Assembly: GCA_009829735.1 (NCBI GenBank)
Contig: CM020619.1
Location: forward strand, 32,250,685 to 32,314,684
Origin: Pyropia yezoensis
Taxonomy: Eukaryota; Rhodophyta; Bangiophyceae; Bangiales; Bangiaceae
Length of the DNA: 64,000 nucleotides
Direction: 5' to 3'
Part shown: positions 10,376 through 20,503 of the stretch, piece by piece
Layout: the number at the start of each line of letters is the position of its first letter
Numbering within the stretch: the first letter of the stretch is position 1
Made by a program: the position numbers and the translations under genes
The notes under the pieces: generated by a model
What the model was told of the DNA's origin: nothing
The model's input: the letters and a program-made list of their open reading frames with translations, nothing else
Database searches by the model: none

Positions 10376-11197
10376 ATGGGCGCCCTCTTCTCTCGCGTTT
10401 TTGCCGCCCTGTACGACTCTCTGTCGGCCGACGCCGAGGCGGCCATATTTGGGGACCTTCGCCGGTCGGTGCTTCGCGGCGCGACGGGGCGCGTGCTAGA
10501 GGTGGGGGCGGGAACGGGGGAGAACCTGAGCCACTACGCAGCGCTGGCGGCCGAGGCGGCGGCGCCCCCCGACGGCGCCGCGGTGCCGTCAGCGGCGGCA
10601 GACGCGTCGGCAGCGGCGGCGGCGGCGGCGGCGGCGGGGCGCCCACCCCCCCCCTACACCCGGCTGGTGATGGTGGAGCCCAATCCGCACATGCGCGGCC
10701 GGCTGCATGCCAAGCTGGACGCCCTTTGCCACCGCGAGCCCGCCCTTGGCGGCGCCATTGAGGTGGTCGACGCGGCGCTGCCGTCGCTGCCCTTCCCCGA
10801 CGGCTCCTTTGACACGGTCGTCCTCTTTCTTGTCCTCTGCTCCGTCGCCGACGCGGCCGTGGCGGCGGCGGTGGCCGAGGTGCGGCGGGTGCTGGCGCCC
10901 GCCGGCCGGGTGCTGGTCATTGAGCACCTGCCCGCGGCAGCGGGGGCGGCGGCGCGGCGGCAGGCGCGGTGGGCAGGCGCCTGGCGGCTGCTGTTTGACG
11001 GGTGCCGGCTGCGGCGGGAGAGCGTCGCCGCGCTCGCCGCCGGCGGCTTTGACGTGGGGGGGGTCGTTGACCGCTCGTGGCACATGAACCCGTTTGAGGA
11101 CTTGTGGCTGGCGCGGGTGGGCGTCGGTACGGCGGTGGTGCGCGCCACTGGCAAGGAGGGGGTGGAGGAGGGAGAAGTGGGGGTGGCGGGTGTGTGA
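10376..11197 (+). CDS. Class I SAM-dependent methyltransferase, METTL7-like
   Basis: This is a 273-residue single-exon frame starting at an ATG in strong context (GCACCATGGG). It has a short amphipathic/hydrophobic N-terminus, then motif I LEVGAGTGEN (residues 41-50) and the motif II acidic loop VMVEPN (99-103). SLPFPDGSFDTVVL is the post-II/motif IV strand, and EVRRVLAPAGRVLVIEHL is motif V/VI. This layout matches the thiol/lipid-associated METTL7 (AAM-B) subgroup of class I methyltransferases; the substrate cannot be read from sequence. An Ala-rich insertion (residues about 60-90) separates motifs I and II. The end is charged and Gly-rich. The gene is preceded by a CT-rich leader and followed by G-rich DNA. 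UbiE-like methyltransferases are the main alternative. Confidence 0.75.
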   Translation: MGALFSRVFAALYDSLSADAEAAIFGDLRRSVLRGATGRVLEVGAGTGENLSHYAALAAEAAAPPDGAAVPSAAADASAAAAAAAAAGRPPPPYTRLVMVEPNPHMRGRLHAKLDALCHREPALGGAIEVVDAALPSLPFPDGSFDTVVLFLVLCSVADAAVAAAVAEVRRVLAPAGRVLVIEHLPAAAGAAARRQARWAGAWRLLFDGCRLRRESVAALAAGGFDVGGVVDRSWHMNPFEDLWLARVGVGTAVVRATGKEGVEEGEVGVAGV

Positions 11198-12578
11198 CTT
11201 TGGTTGGTCTGGATGGGTGGGCCGGGGCTTTTCGGATGCGACAGCGAGGTGGATGGGGAGCGACCGCCATGCCGGGACGTCTTTCGTGTAGAGTTGTGTG
11301 CGCTTGTACTCCTGTTGCTTGCCGCCTCTTCCATAGGCTGCTGGGCTGCCCTTTGCCAAAGACCACCGGCCCGCGCGGTGGCTCCCTCTCGCCCCTCACT
11401 ATAGTGCGTCCCGTAAAAAGTGGACGTGCACGTGTCGTGATCATGTCAAATACCGGCCACTGGACCAATCAAACCCACACTGCACGACCCGTGCACGTCC
11501 ACTTTTTCGGGACGCACAATACCTCCACCGTTTCTCTTCACCCCCCCACCCAGGAAGACCTCCGTTGGTCCGTGGACTTTCGGAGTGACCAAAGCAGCAA
11601 GTTTTAGTCACACCGATAGTCGACAGACTATCGGGCGCGTGGTGATACGCGCGTCTGATTGGCTGAACAGAATGTCAAGTTGTGACGAAAGGTAAGTAGG
11701 ACTTGAATACCGAAAACCAGCATATGGTCTCGTTTTAGTCTCCCCGTTAGTCCACGTGGGTGGGTATGCCCTAAGAACGAAAGTAGGACGACCGTGCTGC
11801 ATGGTACGATCATCGCAGGTGTCGGCATTCGATCGAGCTCGTTGTCCAATCATCGGGCGTATTCAGATCGGGATTTCGCGGCTAACGGTCGTCATAAAGG
11901 GTGTCCTTCTTGTCTTGCATTGGAGAGAGACTGTAACCGCGGCCACGTCGCGCAGCAATGGGGTTTATGACTCGAGAGCCGCGCCGCTGTGACGCGTGCT
12001 CGACGAGCATCCCCCTGTGTCGTCGCCGATTGGTCGGCGGGGATGCCCATGTGATTGTCAGATGGCTGCTGCTGGCACCGCCGCTGCCCTGATTGGCCCA
12101 TCCCCGCCCCGTCCTCGTTTGCATCCCCAATCTCGTCGAGGCCACCCTCCCCCGCCACCCAGTCTCCTCACAAGTACACTGCTGGAGTTAGGTACCACGC
12201 GGACGCACCCGTGTGCGCTCCACGGCTGCGCCGCGTTCTCCGGCCGGTCAGCCCCCCCCCCCCTCCCCTCGGCGCCTTGCGACCACATCCCCCCTCCCCC
12301 CAGCCAACATCCCTGCGGCACGCCCCGCCATCGCCTGGCCCAGCCCCTCGGACGTCCTTCCCCTTCCCCCTTTCTTCCCCCCGCCACCGTGTCCTCGATA
12401 CCCTCCCGCCCGCGGGCCCGGTGGTCTCTACCGCCGTAGTGGCACCCACCCACCCACCCACCCGACTGCCCCGACCGTCCGCGGCAACTGGCGCACGCAG
12501 AGGGTCCTCCGACGACGACGTACTGTGGGACCCCGCCCCCCCTCACCTCCTCCCCCGCACTCCCCCCCTCCTCCTCCC
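11198..12578. other. Intergenic with lower GC and inverted repeats
   Basis: This spacer is visibly less GC-rich (about 11,400-12,000) than its surroundings. It holds the long foldback at 11,400-11,521 and a perfect 8-bp inverted repeat with a 4-nt loop at 11,614-11,633. Both suggest an old non-autonomous insertion. From about 12,250 it turns into C/CT-rich leader DNA for the carbonic-anhydrase-like gene. Confidence 0.55.
11400..11521. repeat. Foldback element: ~36-bp inverted repeat with 43-nt loop
   Basis: The left arm 11404-11439 (beginning GTGCGTCCCG) is the reverse complement of 11483-11517, except for one extra T and one mismatch. Pairing extends weakly through TATA/AATA on the outside. 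The 43-nt spacer is unpaired. The arms contain GTGGACGTGCAC. This could be a MITE-like foldback insertion, or a transcribed hairpin. Confidence 0.85.
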
Positions 12579-14402
12579 ATGACCTCTGGACTTCTTGGGG
12601 CGGCCATGGCGAGCGCCAGCGCCTCGACCCCTGCGGCTGCCCCCCCCCCCACGGAAGTTGCCTCCTCCCTCTCCGCGGCTTCGGCGCCTGCCTTTGTGGT
12701 CCCCGCCCTGCCCACGCGGGGGTGGGCGGGTGCAGCGGCAGCGGCAGCGGCGGCGACGTCGAAGACGACAAAGCCGCGGTACGCACGCCCGCATGGTGCG
12801 GCGGGGAGGCCCCGGCGGGTGGTGGAGTCGGCAGCGGTGGTGGCGCGGCTCGGCCCTCGGCTGGCGCCCGACGCCGGTAGGTCTGCCGGCGTGCCCACGC
12901 GGCGGAGCGCGGCCGCAGTGCGGCGGCTGAGCGGTAGCGACGGCGGCGGCGGCGGCGGCGGTGGCGGCAGCGGCCGTCCGCCGCCGTCGCCCGCCCATGC
13001 GCTGGCGGCGGTGCTGGTGGCGGCGGCGCTGGCGCTCACCCCCCCAGCGGCAGTGGCCGCGGCCGCCCCCATGTCGCCACCATTGGCCGCCGCCGCCGCC
13101 GCGACTGCGGCGACGACGCCGGCGTCTGTGGCCGCCACTTCCGCGACGGCACCGGCTACTATCGCCGCTGCCCCGGCCGGGGAGACGGCCGGCGCGTCTG
13201 CCGATGCGGGGAGAGAGGGGGCCAAGGCGCCCGTCGATGTGGTTGCCGCCCCTGCGGCCGCCCCTGCCGCCCCCGCCCGCAGGTTTGGGGCGCCCAAGTG
13301 GTCGTACGACGCCCCCCAGTGGTCGTCGCTCTCCGACGCGTACAAGCTGTGCGCCGACGCGCCGCGGCAGTCGCCCATTGACCTCCGCTACAAGGAGATG
13401 GTGCCTGGCCGTGACGGGGCGCGGCCGTCGCTGGACACGGCTGTGGCGGTGTTCCAGGCCAAGCGCGCCAAGGCGGGGTCCACCGCCCCGTTGCTGACGC
13501 TGGACCAGTACGTTGTGCGGCCGCCGCCGCTCGTGGGTGATGCCCCGCCCGTGGACGTGTGGTCACCGCCCGCACGGGGAGCGATCCTCACTCTTCCGGG
13601 GGTGGCGCAGTACGGGCTGGTGGGCTTTGATGTCCACGCGGGCACGTCGGAACACTCTGTGGGGGGGGAGGCGGGCGTTGCGGAGCTGCACTTTTTGTTT
13701 AACCGCATTGGGGGGGCGGGGGGGATCCCCAAGGCGGCCGTGCCGCTGGCCGTGGTGGAGGACAAGGACGGGGGGCGATCCAAAGAGGCAGGGGGGGGGG
13801 CCGCCGCGGCGGCTGCGGCCGCAGACGCACGCTACGCAGCCGCCGAAGCAGAGGCCAAGGCCAAGCTGACCGCTGCTGGCAGTGGCAATGGCGGCGGTGG
13901 TGGCAATGGCGGCGGCGCGCCGGCCGCGGCGGGGGGCACGAAGGTATCCGATACGCCCCTGCCGCCTGCGCCTGGGGTGCCCAAGACGGCCATCGTGTCA
14001 GTGCTGTTCAAGGCTGCCTCTGACGGGCAGGAGGGGGACCCGTTCCTTACCGCCCTCATCAAGACGGTCGTCCCCGCATCGGCTGACGATGCCATCGACC
14101 CCGTTGCATCTCTCATTGACCTGGACCTGTCGGACGTGCTGCCGCCGCTGGAGGAGTCAGAGTTTTCCACGTACGTGGGTTCCACCACCACCCCGCCATG
14201 CACGGAAAACGTGCGGTGGATTGTGTACGGGCGGCAGCTGACCGCGGACGCGTCCCAGGTGGCGGCGTTTGTCGCAGCGCAGGGGGGGGTCAATGCCCGG
14301 CCGGTGCAACCGTACGAGGGGGTCGTGGAGCGCTACGCGCCCGTCGCGGCGGCAGAGGCGCCCGCCGTGGCTACAGACGCAGCAGCGGACGCGTCGCAGT
14401 AA
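12579..14402 (+). CDS. Alpha-carbonic-anhydrase-like protein, plastid/lumen-targeted, altered zinc site
   Basis: This is a 607-residue frame (an ATG at 12,606 has better context and would remove nine residues). The N-terminus is a Ser/Ala/Arg-rich transit-like leader, followed at about residues 145-168 by a hydrophobic core ending in AVAAAA, i.e. a bipartite signal suggesting the thylakoid lumen or periplastid space. The alpha-CA fold begins near residue 237 with W-x-Y, then W and RQSPIDL, and later has SEH, ELH (His371) and STTTPPCTENVRWIVYG. In the usual F-H-x-H pair the first His is Asp (residue 351, GAT at 13629-13631), while the second (His353) is kept. A Gly/Ala-rich insertion at about 405-455 separates two strands. 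Alpha-CAs hydrate CO2 using three His-bound zinc, so activity of this copy is uncertain. The tail is Ala-rich. Confidence 0.8.
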   Translation: MTSGLLGAAMASASASTPAAAPPPTEVASSLSAASAPAFVVPALPTRGWAGAAAAAAAATSKTTKPRYARPHGAAGRPRRVVESAAVVARLGPRLAPDAGRSAGVPTRRSAAAVRRLSGSDGGGGGGGGGSGRPPPSPAHALAAVLVAAALALTPPAAVAAAAPMSPPLAAAAAATAATTPASVAATSATAPATIAAAPAGETAGASADAGREGAKAPVDVVAAPAAAPAAPARRFGAPKWSYDAPQWSSLSDAYKLCADAPRQSPIDLRYKEMVPGRDGARPSLDTAVAVFQAKRAKAGSTAPLLTLDQYVVRPPPLVGDAPPVDVWSPPARGAILTLPGVAQYGLVGFDVHAGTSEHSVGGEAGVAELHFLFNRIGGAGGIPKAAVPLAVVEDKDGGRSKEAGGGAAAAAAAADARYAAAEAEAKAKLTAAGSGNGGGGGNGGGAPAAAGGTKVSDTPLPPAPGVPKTAIVSVLFKAASDGQEGDPFLTALIKTVVPASADDAIDPVASLIDLDLSDVLPPLEESEFSTYVGSTTTPPCTENVRWIVYGRQLTADASQVAAFVAAQGGVNARPVQPYEGVVERYAPVAAAEAPAVATDAAADASQ

Positions 14403-15254
14403 GGGGTGGCGGGCCTGAGAGGGGGTCGGGGAGGAGAGAGAGTCTGGGAGGAGACGGTCGGGGAGGTGAGGGTCGGGGAGGTGAGGGTCGTGGTGGAGAG
14501 GGTAGGGATGGGAGGAGGCGGCCGACATACAGTGGGGCGGCGGCTGTGACAGAGGCACACCCTGCACCCGTCCGTCGTTTTCCGTTCACTTTTGGCGATG
14601 GCTACCGTTCTTGTCCTTTTTTTTTGTCGTGGTATTTTTGTTGTGCTCCATGGGACAGCGGCGCACAGGCGGAAGGATTGGAATGTCTCGAAAGGGGGCG
14701 GGGGTGCTGAGGATGCCCGTCATCTGGAAAACCTGTCGGTGGTGTGGAACAACGCTTGTATGTACTGTTCACAGGTTCATGCACGGCAAGTATACTGGAA
14801 AGCGGTATCTGCACGTTGTCGCCTTCACACAGGCTCCCGCGTTCAACAATGCCCAAACAGCGCCATAAAGGTCGTCCCTGCTGCTGGCAGCCTGCTGCCC
14901 ACCAGATGCAGAGCGGTCACCGCGTGCGTCGAGCGTGTGTCCGCTAGCGAGCCGGCAGTGATACACAAAAACAGGCCAGATTGCCACTGCGGTTTAGATC
15001 TATTTGGAAAAGGTCGACTGGTGAAGTTCCCCCTCGTCACTCCCGCCCTTTCCCCCGCCTCCCAAACTCTCTTCCGCCCCACACGGCGCTTCCCGTCCGC
15101 TTTCCACCCCGCCGCCTGTTTGCGTGGCGCCCCCCCCCCCCCCCCTCCTCTCCCCCCCCTTTCGTCAACCCAACCCATTCACCGCTCCCTGCTGTCGCCT
15201 GTGTCCTATCCCGTTCCCCCTGCCCCTCGCCCCCCCAACCCCGGTCCGGCTGTC
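14403..15254. other. Intergenic: G-rich trailer then C-tract leader
   Basis: Directly after the stop, 14,403-14,525 is G/GA-rich with repeated GGTCGGGGAGGTGAG-type units. A mixed stretch follows. From about 15,030 the plus strand is C/T-rich, with a C run at 15,130-15,146 leading to the start at 15,255. I see no gene here. Confidence 0.55.
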
Positions 15255-16396
15255 ATGGATGCCACCCCCCCCCCCCCCCCGTTCTACTCCTCCACGCGCC
15301 CCTCCACCCGCCGCTTGACGCACCTCCGCATTGGCGCGGACGTGGCGGTGGGCATCCTCCACACCAGCAGCGTCGGTGCCGCCGCGGCGGCGGCCGCACC
15401 TGCACCCGCACCCGCTCCCGCTCCCGCTCCCGCTCCCGCCGCGGCCGCCGCGGCCGCCACCGACGTTTCCCCGCCGCGGGAGGGCGGAGGGGGCGTGGAG
15501 GAGGAGGAGCCACAGCCGGGTGGGGGGGGGCGGCAGGGGACGCCCGCAACGACCGCCTGCGCAGGTGCGGCTCCCGCGAGCGTAGCGGCCGCTGGCGACT
15601 TGGCGGCTGCCGGTGGCGTTGCGGCTGCCGGTGACGCTGCCGCTTCCGGTGGCATTGCCACTGCGGGTGACGTGGCGGCTGCTGCTGGTGGCGTCGCCGT
15701 CGGCGACGAGGCGGCCGCTGGCACCACGGCGGCCGCTGACGACGGGGCGGCCAGACCGGACGAGGCGGCCGCTGTGGCTGCCGCATCCACCACCCCCACC
15801 CCCACGAACGCCCCCGCCGGCCTCCCCCCCCCCCCTCGACCCCCACCGCCGCCGACGCTGACGTTAATGACGAGCGCACGCTCGCCGTTCTCCGCCCCTA
15901 CCTCCGGTCGCACCTGGTGACCCTCCTCGGGTTGCCGACGGGGGTGGTCCCCCCGCCCGGCGTTGCCCCCCCCCCCCCCCCGCCGCAGCCCGTCACGTCT
16001 TCGTGCCACGGGCGGGGGTACGGCGCGGCGGGCGCGCCGCCGCCGCCCGGCTCCGTGGCCGCCGACGCCGCGGCGGTGCCCCGGGACGGGGGCGTGCGGG
16101 GGGTGGAGGTGGTCGTCACGCCAGCGCCACCTGGTGGGCACGGCACCCGCTACACCCTGTGGCTGGCGCCCCTGGCCGAGGCGTACGCGCTGCTGACGAC
16201 GGCGGGGGGGGTGCGGCGGGCGCCGAGGGCGGGGGGGGGGAGGGGGAAGGGGGATGACCCCCCGCGCCTGGTGTGGCACGAGTGGCGGCTGTCGCCGTGG
16301 GTGGTACACGTTGTGTCCGACGCGCTGGCGGAGGGGGACGGCCTGGGGGGCGGGGGGGGGGGGCCCACCCTCGACACCATGCTGCCAGCGTCTTGA
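15255..16396 (+). CDS. Unrecognised protein; frame broken in a C run
   Basis: The ATG at 15,255 opens a frame with an ordered segment (RRLTHLRIGADVAVGILHTSS) split from the rest by AP dipeptides and degenerate VAAAGD-like repeats. After the C run at about 15,822-15,836 the sensible sequence continues in another frame: DERTLAVLRPYLRSHLVTLL, then GTRYTLWLAPLAEAYALL and VWHEWRLSPWVVHVVSDAL, ending at 16,394-16,396. Reading both parts as one gene needs one indel in that C run, most likely a homopolymer sequencing error; a small intron is the alternative. I do not recognise the family. It has the usual C-tract leader and a strong G-rich trailer (16,430-16,460). Confidence 0.5.
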
Positions 16397-17354
16397 AGCG
16401 CGGCGGCGCTGGCAGGATGGTCGGTGCAGAGAGCCGGGGGGGCGGGGGGTAGGGGGGGACGAACCCCTTCCCCGTTTGTCATGGCACTTGTGGGGCGGCG
16501 GTCGGACCGTGGGGGATGCCAGTTGTGTCTGAGGCCGCGGCTGGCGGTGACAGGCGCCCGCTGGGGCGGCGTGTGGGGCGTCGGGTGGTCGCTTCCGTCA
16601 ACGCCGCCGCCCACGCGCCGTGGGCGCACTAGTCCCGCCGGGGTCGGTTACGGACGCGGACGGGCGGGCGGGTGGGGGGACCTGCGTTTCTCATCGCCGT
16701 GGTCTAATGGGGCTGGCGTGGGGGGACGGCGACGCCCTTCGGCGGACGTGCCGCGTGTTGCGGCTGCCACCGCTGTCCGTCGGGGGGTGCCTGCCGTGTC
16801 GGCCGCGGTGGCCGTCAGCGACGGGCGGGGAAGACGGGGGGCATGGGAGGGCATGGGGCGGCGGTCTCCTTCTACCGTCGGCACCGTCCCGTCCAGCTGG
16901 GGACAGCGAGTCCGGGGCTTCCAAGTCCCTGGTGTGTATGAGCGGCGGGCCACCGTGGCGGCTGGCGGCGGCGACGGCTCTTGATGGGATGGATGCGTGG
17001 GCGTGGCGGTGTCACTCGCGGCGCCTACGCCGCTCGCGGCCTTGCTCTCATGCTATTTTTGGGGCGCGGGGCCGCCGCCTGGGCGGGCGGGTTGTGGGCA
17101 CCGCGGTGCCGGTGCGCGCGGCGTCTTGCCCCGCTCCAGCAACGGGTCGCTTCTCGGCAAAGTCGCGTGGACGCCATAACCGCCGTCGACTATGCTGCCG
17201 TGTGCCAACCCCGAGAGAGGACAATGTCTGCAGGGCCCAAGATGGAAAAACGCCGCCAGTCACACTGGGAGCATGCACATGGCTTGTATGTGCTCCCTTC
17301 CCCACGCCCCCCCCCCCCCCCCCACTCTGTTCCCCCACAAGCACTTGAGACACC
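16397..17354. other. Intergenic, tail-to-tail spacer
   Basis: This stretch lies between two convergent genes. It starts with the G-rich trailer of the plus-strand gene and ends with a C run (about 17,308-17,325) that is the G-rich trailer of the minus-strand gene. Frames through the middle are arginine/glycine-rich and unlike any protein I know. Confidence 0.5.
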
Positions 17355-18344
17355 TCAAGGAGTCGGACTCCCCACCTCGACAGAAGGATGAAACAGCATC
17401 AGCTCTTCGGGGCGGTTGGGCTTGTACGTCACCGCCTTGTAGCCCATGTCGGTTAGGAACTTGGTCGCCCGCCTGTCGTCACTCTCCTCCTCCAAGCTGA
17501 TCACGTCAATCTGCACGGCAGACCAGTCAATGCTGTGGAGTGCCTCCAGCTCCGCCCCCTCAATGTCAAGGCTAAGGTAGTCCACATGCGTCACCCCCCG
17601 CCGGTTGAGCAGCTGTGCCAGCCGGGTGCACGTGATTTTACGACGCGGCGCGGTGCTCACGCCCTTTTGCCAGGTGTGCTTGCCGTCCACGTTCTTGTTG
17701 CTGTCGGCAATGCCGCCCAGGCCGCCCGCCTCGATAAACGACACCGTCATGGAGTGGTTGGCCACGCACAGGGGGATGAGCTCGCACGAGCGGTGTTCAA
17801 TGATGCGCGAGTGGTACTGGCCGTTGGGCTCGATGCACAGCCCCGACCAGCCGAGGCAGTGCTCCAGGAAGTAGCTGTTGCTGATGCTGATGGCGTCGTT
17901 GGTGGCCAGGTCCACAAACACCCCCGGCCGCTGCAGGTGCCGAAAGTGGTGGGACCACAGCCACTCGTCTTGCCCAAACTGGGAGAAGAAGCGGGGGGCC
18001 ACCCCCTCGGGGCACCCGCTCGGCTGGCGTGGCGAGCACTCCCGGTCCGCCGGCCGCGGGTCCCGCATCAGCGCGTCGCACCAGGAGGCGCGGGGCTGGG
18101 TGGACGCCACCGTCCAAGGCACCACCCCAGCAGGGCGCGGCGGGGCCACCACCGCCGGCCGGGAAACCCACGACGACAGCGCCGCCGACAGCTGCCCGCG
18201 CTGCTGGTGCGACACGGCGAGCGCACCGACCAGCAGCGCCACGCAGGCGGCCGCCGCCACCGCCTGCCGCATCCGAGGCTTGGTGCGGCCCAGGAAAGTC
18301 CGGGGTGAGCCCGTCATGGCGCCAAACACTGGCGAGGACACCAT
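17355..18344 (-). CDS. FkbM-family methyltransferase, type II membrane-anchored
   Basis: This is a 329-residue frame read from the ATG at 18,344 down to 17,355. A short basic N-terminus (RTKPRMRQ) is followed by one transmembrane segment at about residues 28-46, giving a type II topology typical of secretory-pathway enzymes. The catalytic part opens with SQFGQDEWL (121-129), then FVDLATNDAISISNS (143-157) where the family has a Gly-x-Gly-like SAM loop, LGWSGLCIEPN (164-174) and YLSLDIEGAELEALH (256-270). These are the standard FkbM O-methyltransferase landmarks. Such proteins methylate sugars or lipids; in red algae methylated galactans are a plausible substrate class (inference). The usual acidic/glycine loop FVEIGA-type is replaced by FVDLAT. 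Upstream, the coding strand has a poly-T tract and then C runs. Confidence 0.8.
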   Translation of the reverse strand: MVSSPVFGAMTGSPRTFLGRTKPRMRQAVAAAACVALLVGALAVSHQQRGQLSAALSSWVSRPAVVAPPRPAGVVPWTVASTQPRASWCDALMRDPRPADRECSPRQPSGCPEGVAPRFFSQFGQDEWLWSHHFRHLQRPGVFVDLATNDAISISNSYFLEHCLGWSGLCIEPNGQYHSRIIEHRSCELIPLCVANHSMTVSFIEAGGLGGIADSNKNVDGKHTWQKGVSTAPRRKITCTRLAQLLNRRGVTHVDYLSLDIEGAELEALHSIDWSAVQIDVISLEEESDDRRATKFLTDMGYKAVTYKPNRPEELMLFHPSVEVGSPTP

Positions 18345-19234
18345 CGCAAAAAAAAAAAAAGAAAAAGCCGAGGGTGGGGACGGGAGTGTGCACGGGAGGG
18401 GGCGGGGGGGGGGGGGGGGGAACGGAAGTCGTCTTGCGTGATAGATGAAGGGGGGGGGGGGGCGGTGGGCGGCAATGAGGTCTATACGGGCGCCACCAGT
18501 CCAGAAGAAGGAGTCGGCGCGCCCGTCACGGCAGCATGGCCAGCCCCATCGGGCGGGCCCCGTCAGCACCAGACGCACAACCCCGCCAGCGGCACAGGCG
18601 TCGCGGCCCGACGAGGAGGGTACACATCCACACGCGGGCGCCCGCCGCCGCCACCGCCGCCTTGACCACACGCCCCTGCCCGTTTGCACAGCACCCTACG
18701 CCCACGATGGGTTAGAGGGAAGGGGACAAAATCTTCATGCCTCGGATGGATGCAGGGGCCCGCGATGGGGTATGTACCAGGAAGGCCAGGGGAAGTAGGG
18801 GTGTCAGTTGCGGTGGCCGGCCGGCTCTCTACTCGGCAGCCTCGGCTGACCGAGAGCAAGAAGGAATGTACATAGGTAAGGAGCCGCGCCACTGCCACGT
18901 GAAAGATGACCAGGCCCGCGAAAAAAGGTTCTCGAAGAGTTCAGCATTTGGGGACACCTTTCCGCAGACTTTTACTTTTTTGCCGTCCGGTTGGCTGACG
19001 CCTCGGTCAGACGCATGGTGGTGAGGGGCGGCGACTGCACCAGCGCCGACCCAGCGCCGAGCACCGGTCTACCAGTACCGGTACCGGCCGCGTGCGCCCG
19101 CAGCAAAGGCCTCGTCGGCCATGGGCGGCGCGGATGGTTATCGCCTCTGTGGTTATGGGAGGGAAAGGGGTGAGAGGGCGGCGATCATGGGGAGTGGCCA
19201 GCGGCGGCGGTGGCGGGCGCCACGCCCGCCCACC
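18345..19234. other. Intergenic
   Basis: An A13 run and G runs (18,348-18,465) form the leader of the minus-strand FkbM gene. The remainder is mixed sequence with an ACCGGTACCGG-type short palindrome near 19,072-19,085. No gene is supported. Confidence 0.5.
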
Positions 19235-19633
19235 TCAAGGTCTCACAAAACCGCCGCCGCTGTGCCCCCCCAACCCTAAACAGCGTCTCCGCCGCCGCTT
19301 CTCCGCCGGCCCCCCAAATGCTGCTGCCGTGGTCATCTGCCGCGGCTCAAACACCGCCGCCGCCGATGCGACCGCCAGCCCAAACGCCAGCTCATCACCA
19401 CATTCCCGGTCCTCCACTCCCCCCGATACGGTCGCATCGGTCGCCACCGTCATGCTTGTACAGCCCCCAAAACGCGGTCGCCTCCGCTGCCCTATTGTCG
19501 TCGTTGTCATCGTCGTTGCCGCCGACGCCGCTGCCGCTGCCGCCGCCGGTGCTGTCGCCGCCACCGCCGCCCCCGCCGCCACCGCCGCCGCCGCGGCCGC
19601 CGCCGCCGTCGCTCCCGTCGCCGCCGTCGCCAC
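19235..19633 (-). CDS. Hypothetical protein, Ala-rich, weak
   Basis: This minus-strand frame of 132 residues has an Ala/Thr-rich first half and a more mixed second half (VEDRECGDELAFGLAVASAA, then a run of five Arg). It is flanked on the plus strand by G-rich DNA at 19,796-19,970, which would be a C-rich leader for a minus-strand gene. No known domain is visible, and an Ala-rich frame can arise by chance in GC-rich DNA. Confidence 0.22.
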   Translation of the reverse strand: MATAATGATAAAAAAAAVAAGAAVAATAPAAAAAAASAATTMTTTTIGQRRRPRFGGCTSMTVATDATVSGGVEDRECGDELAFGLAVASAAAVFEPRQMTTAAAFGGPAEKRRRRRCLGLGGHSGGGFVRP

Positions 19634-20503
19634 CGCTGCCGTCGTCGTCGCCGCCAGTGCAACCAGTCCGGCGCCGCCAAAGGAACGTGCGAGCCGCCGC
19701 CCCAGCAGCCCCCCCGCCCGAAAAAAGACGCCAATGTCCTCCCCCCTTTTTCCCCTCCTCTGGTAAGTGGTCGCTGCCGCACAGACGGCCCAGGCCGGGG
19801 AGGTTGGCGGCGGGGTGGGCGGCCGGGCGGGGAGAGGCAGGTCAAGAGCTGGGCGGGGAGGGGTGGCGATGTGGCACGGAGGGGTGGGCGGGGGGGTGGG
19901 CGGGGGAAAGGGCCGGGGCGTGGTTGGACGGGCGAGGAGGGCGGTGGGGCAGAGCAGATGGGAGGCGCCCAGGTGGGCGCTTTTTTTTTGAACGACCCCA
20001 CGTACGGTAGCAGGCGGCCCTGCAGGGGCTGCATCCCACCACTACACGACCAGTGAGGGCAGCTCCCGCCCTCGAGAACGCCCGCAAGAGCACCACCATT
20101 TTCCAGCCCGTTTGAGGCACACCGGTTGCGTGGTCGCCGAGACCATCGAAACAAGTCAAGACGGGCTACTCGAGAAACAGCGCCGCGCTCGCCCACCCGC
20201 AACCGACACGGCTGCAGCGCTACGCGCGCACCCCCCCGAGCCGCCGCCGCCACAGGCGGGTCCACGCCCACGGGCGTCCCTCCCCCCACCCCCGCTCGGT
20301 GGCCACCCCCACCGGTGCCACCCGCCCCCCCATGCGGAGGGCGTCGAGGGCGGGCGCGGCGGGCGCGCCGCCACCGCCGCCATCATCCCCACCCCCTCCC
20401 CCACGACGTCCGCCAATGCCGCCGCCGCCAATGCCGCGGCCGCCGCCGCCGCCTCCGCCGCGGCCACCTCCACCGCCGCCGCCACCCCAAAACCCGCCCG
20501 TAG

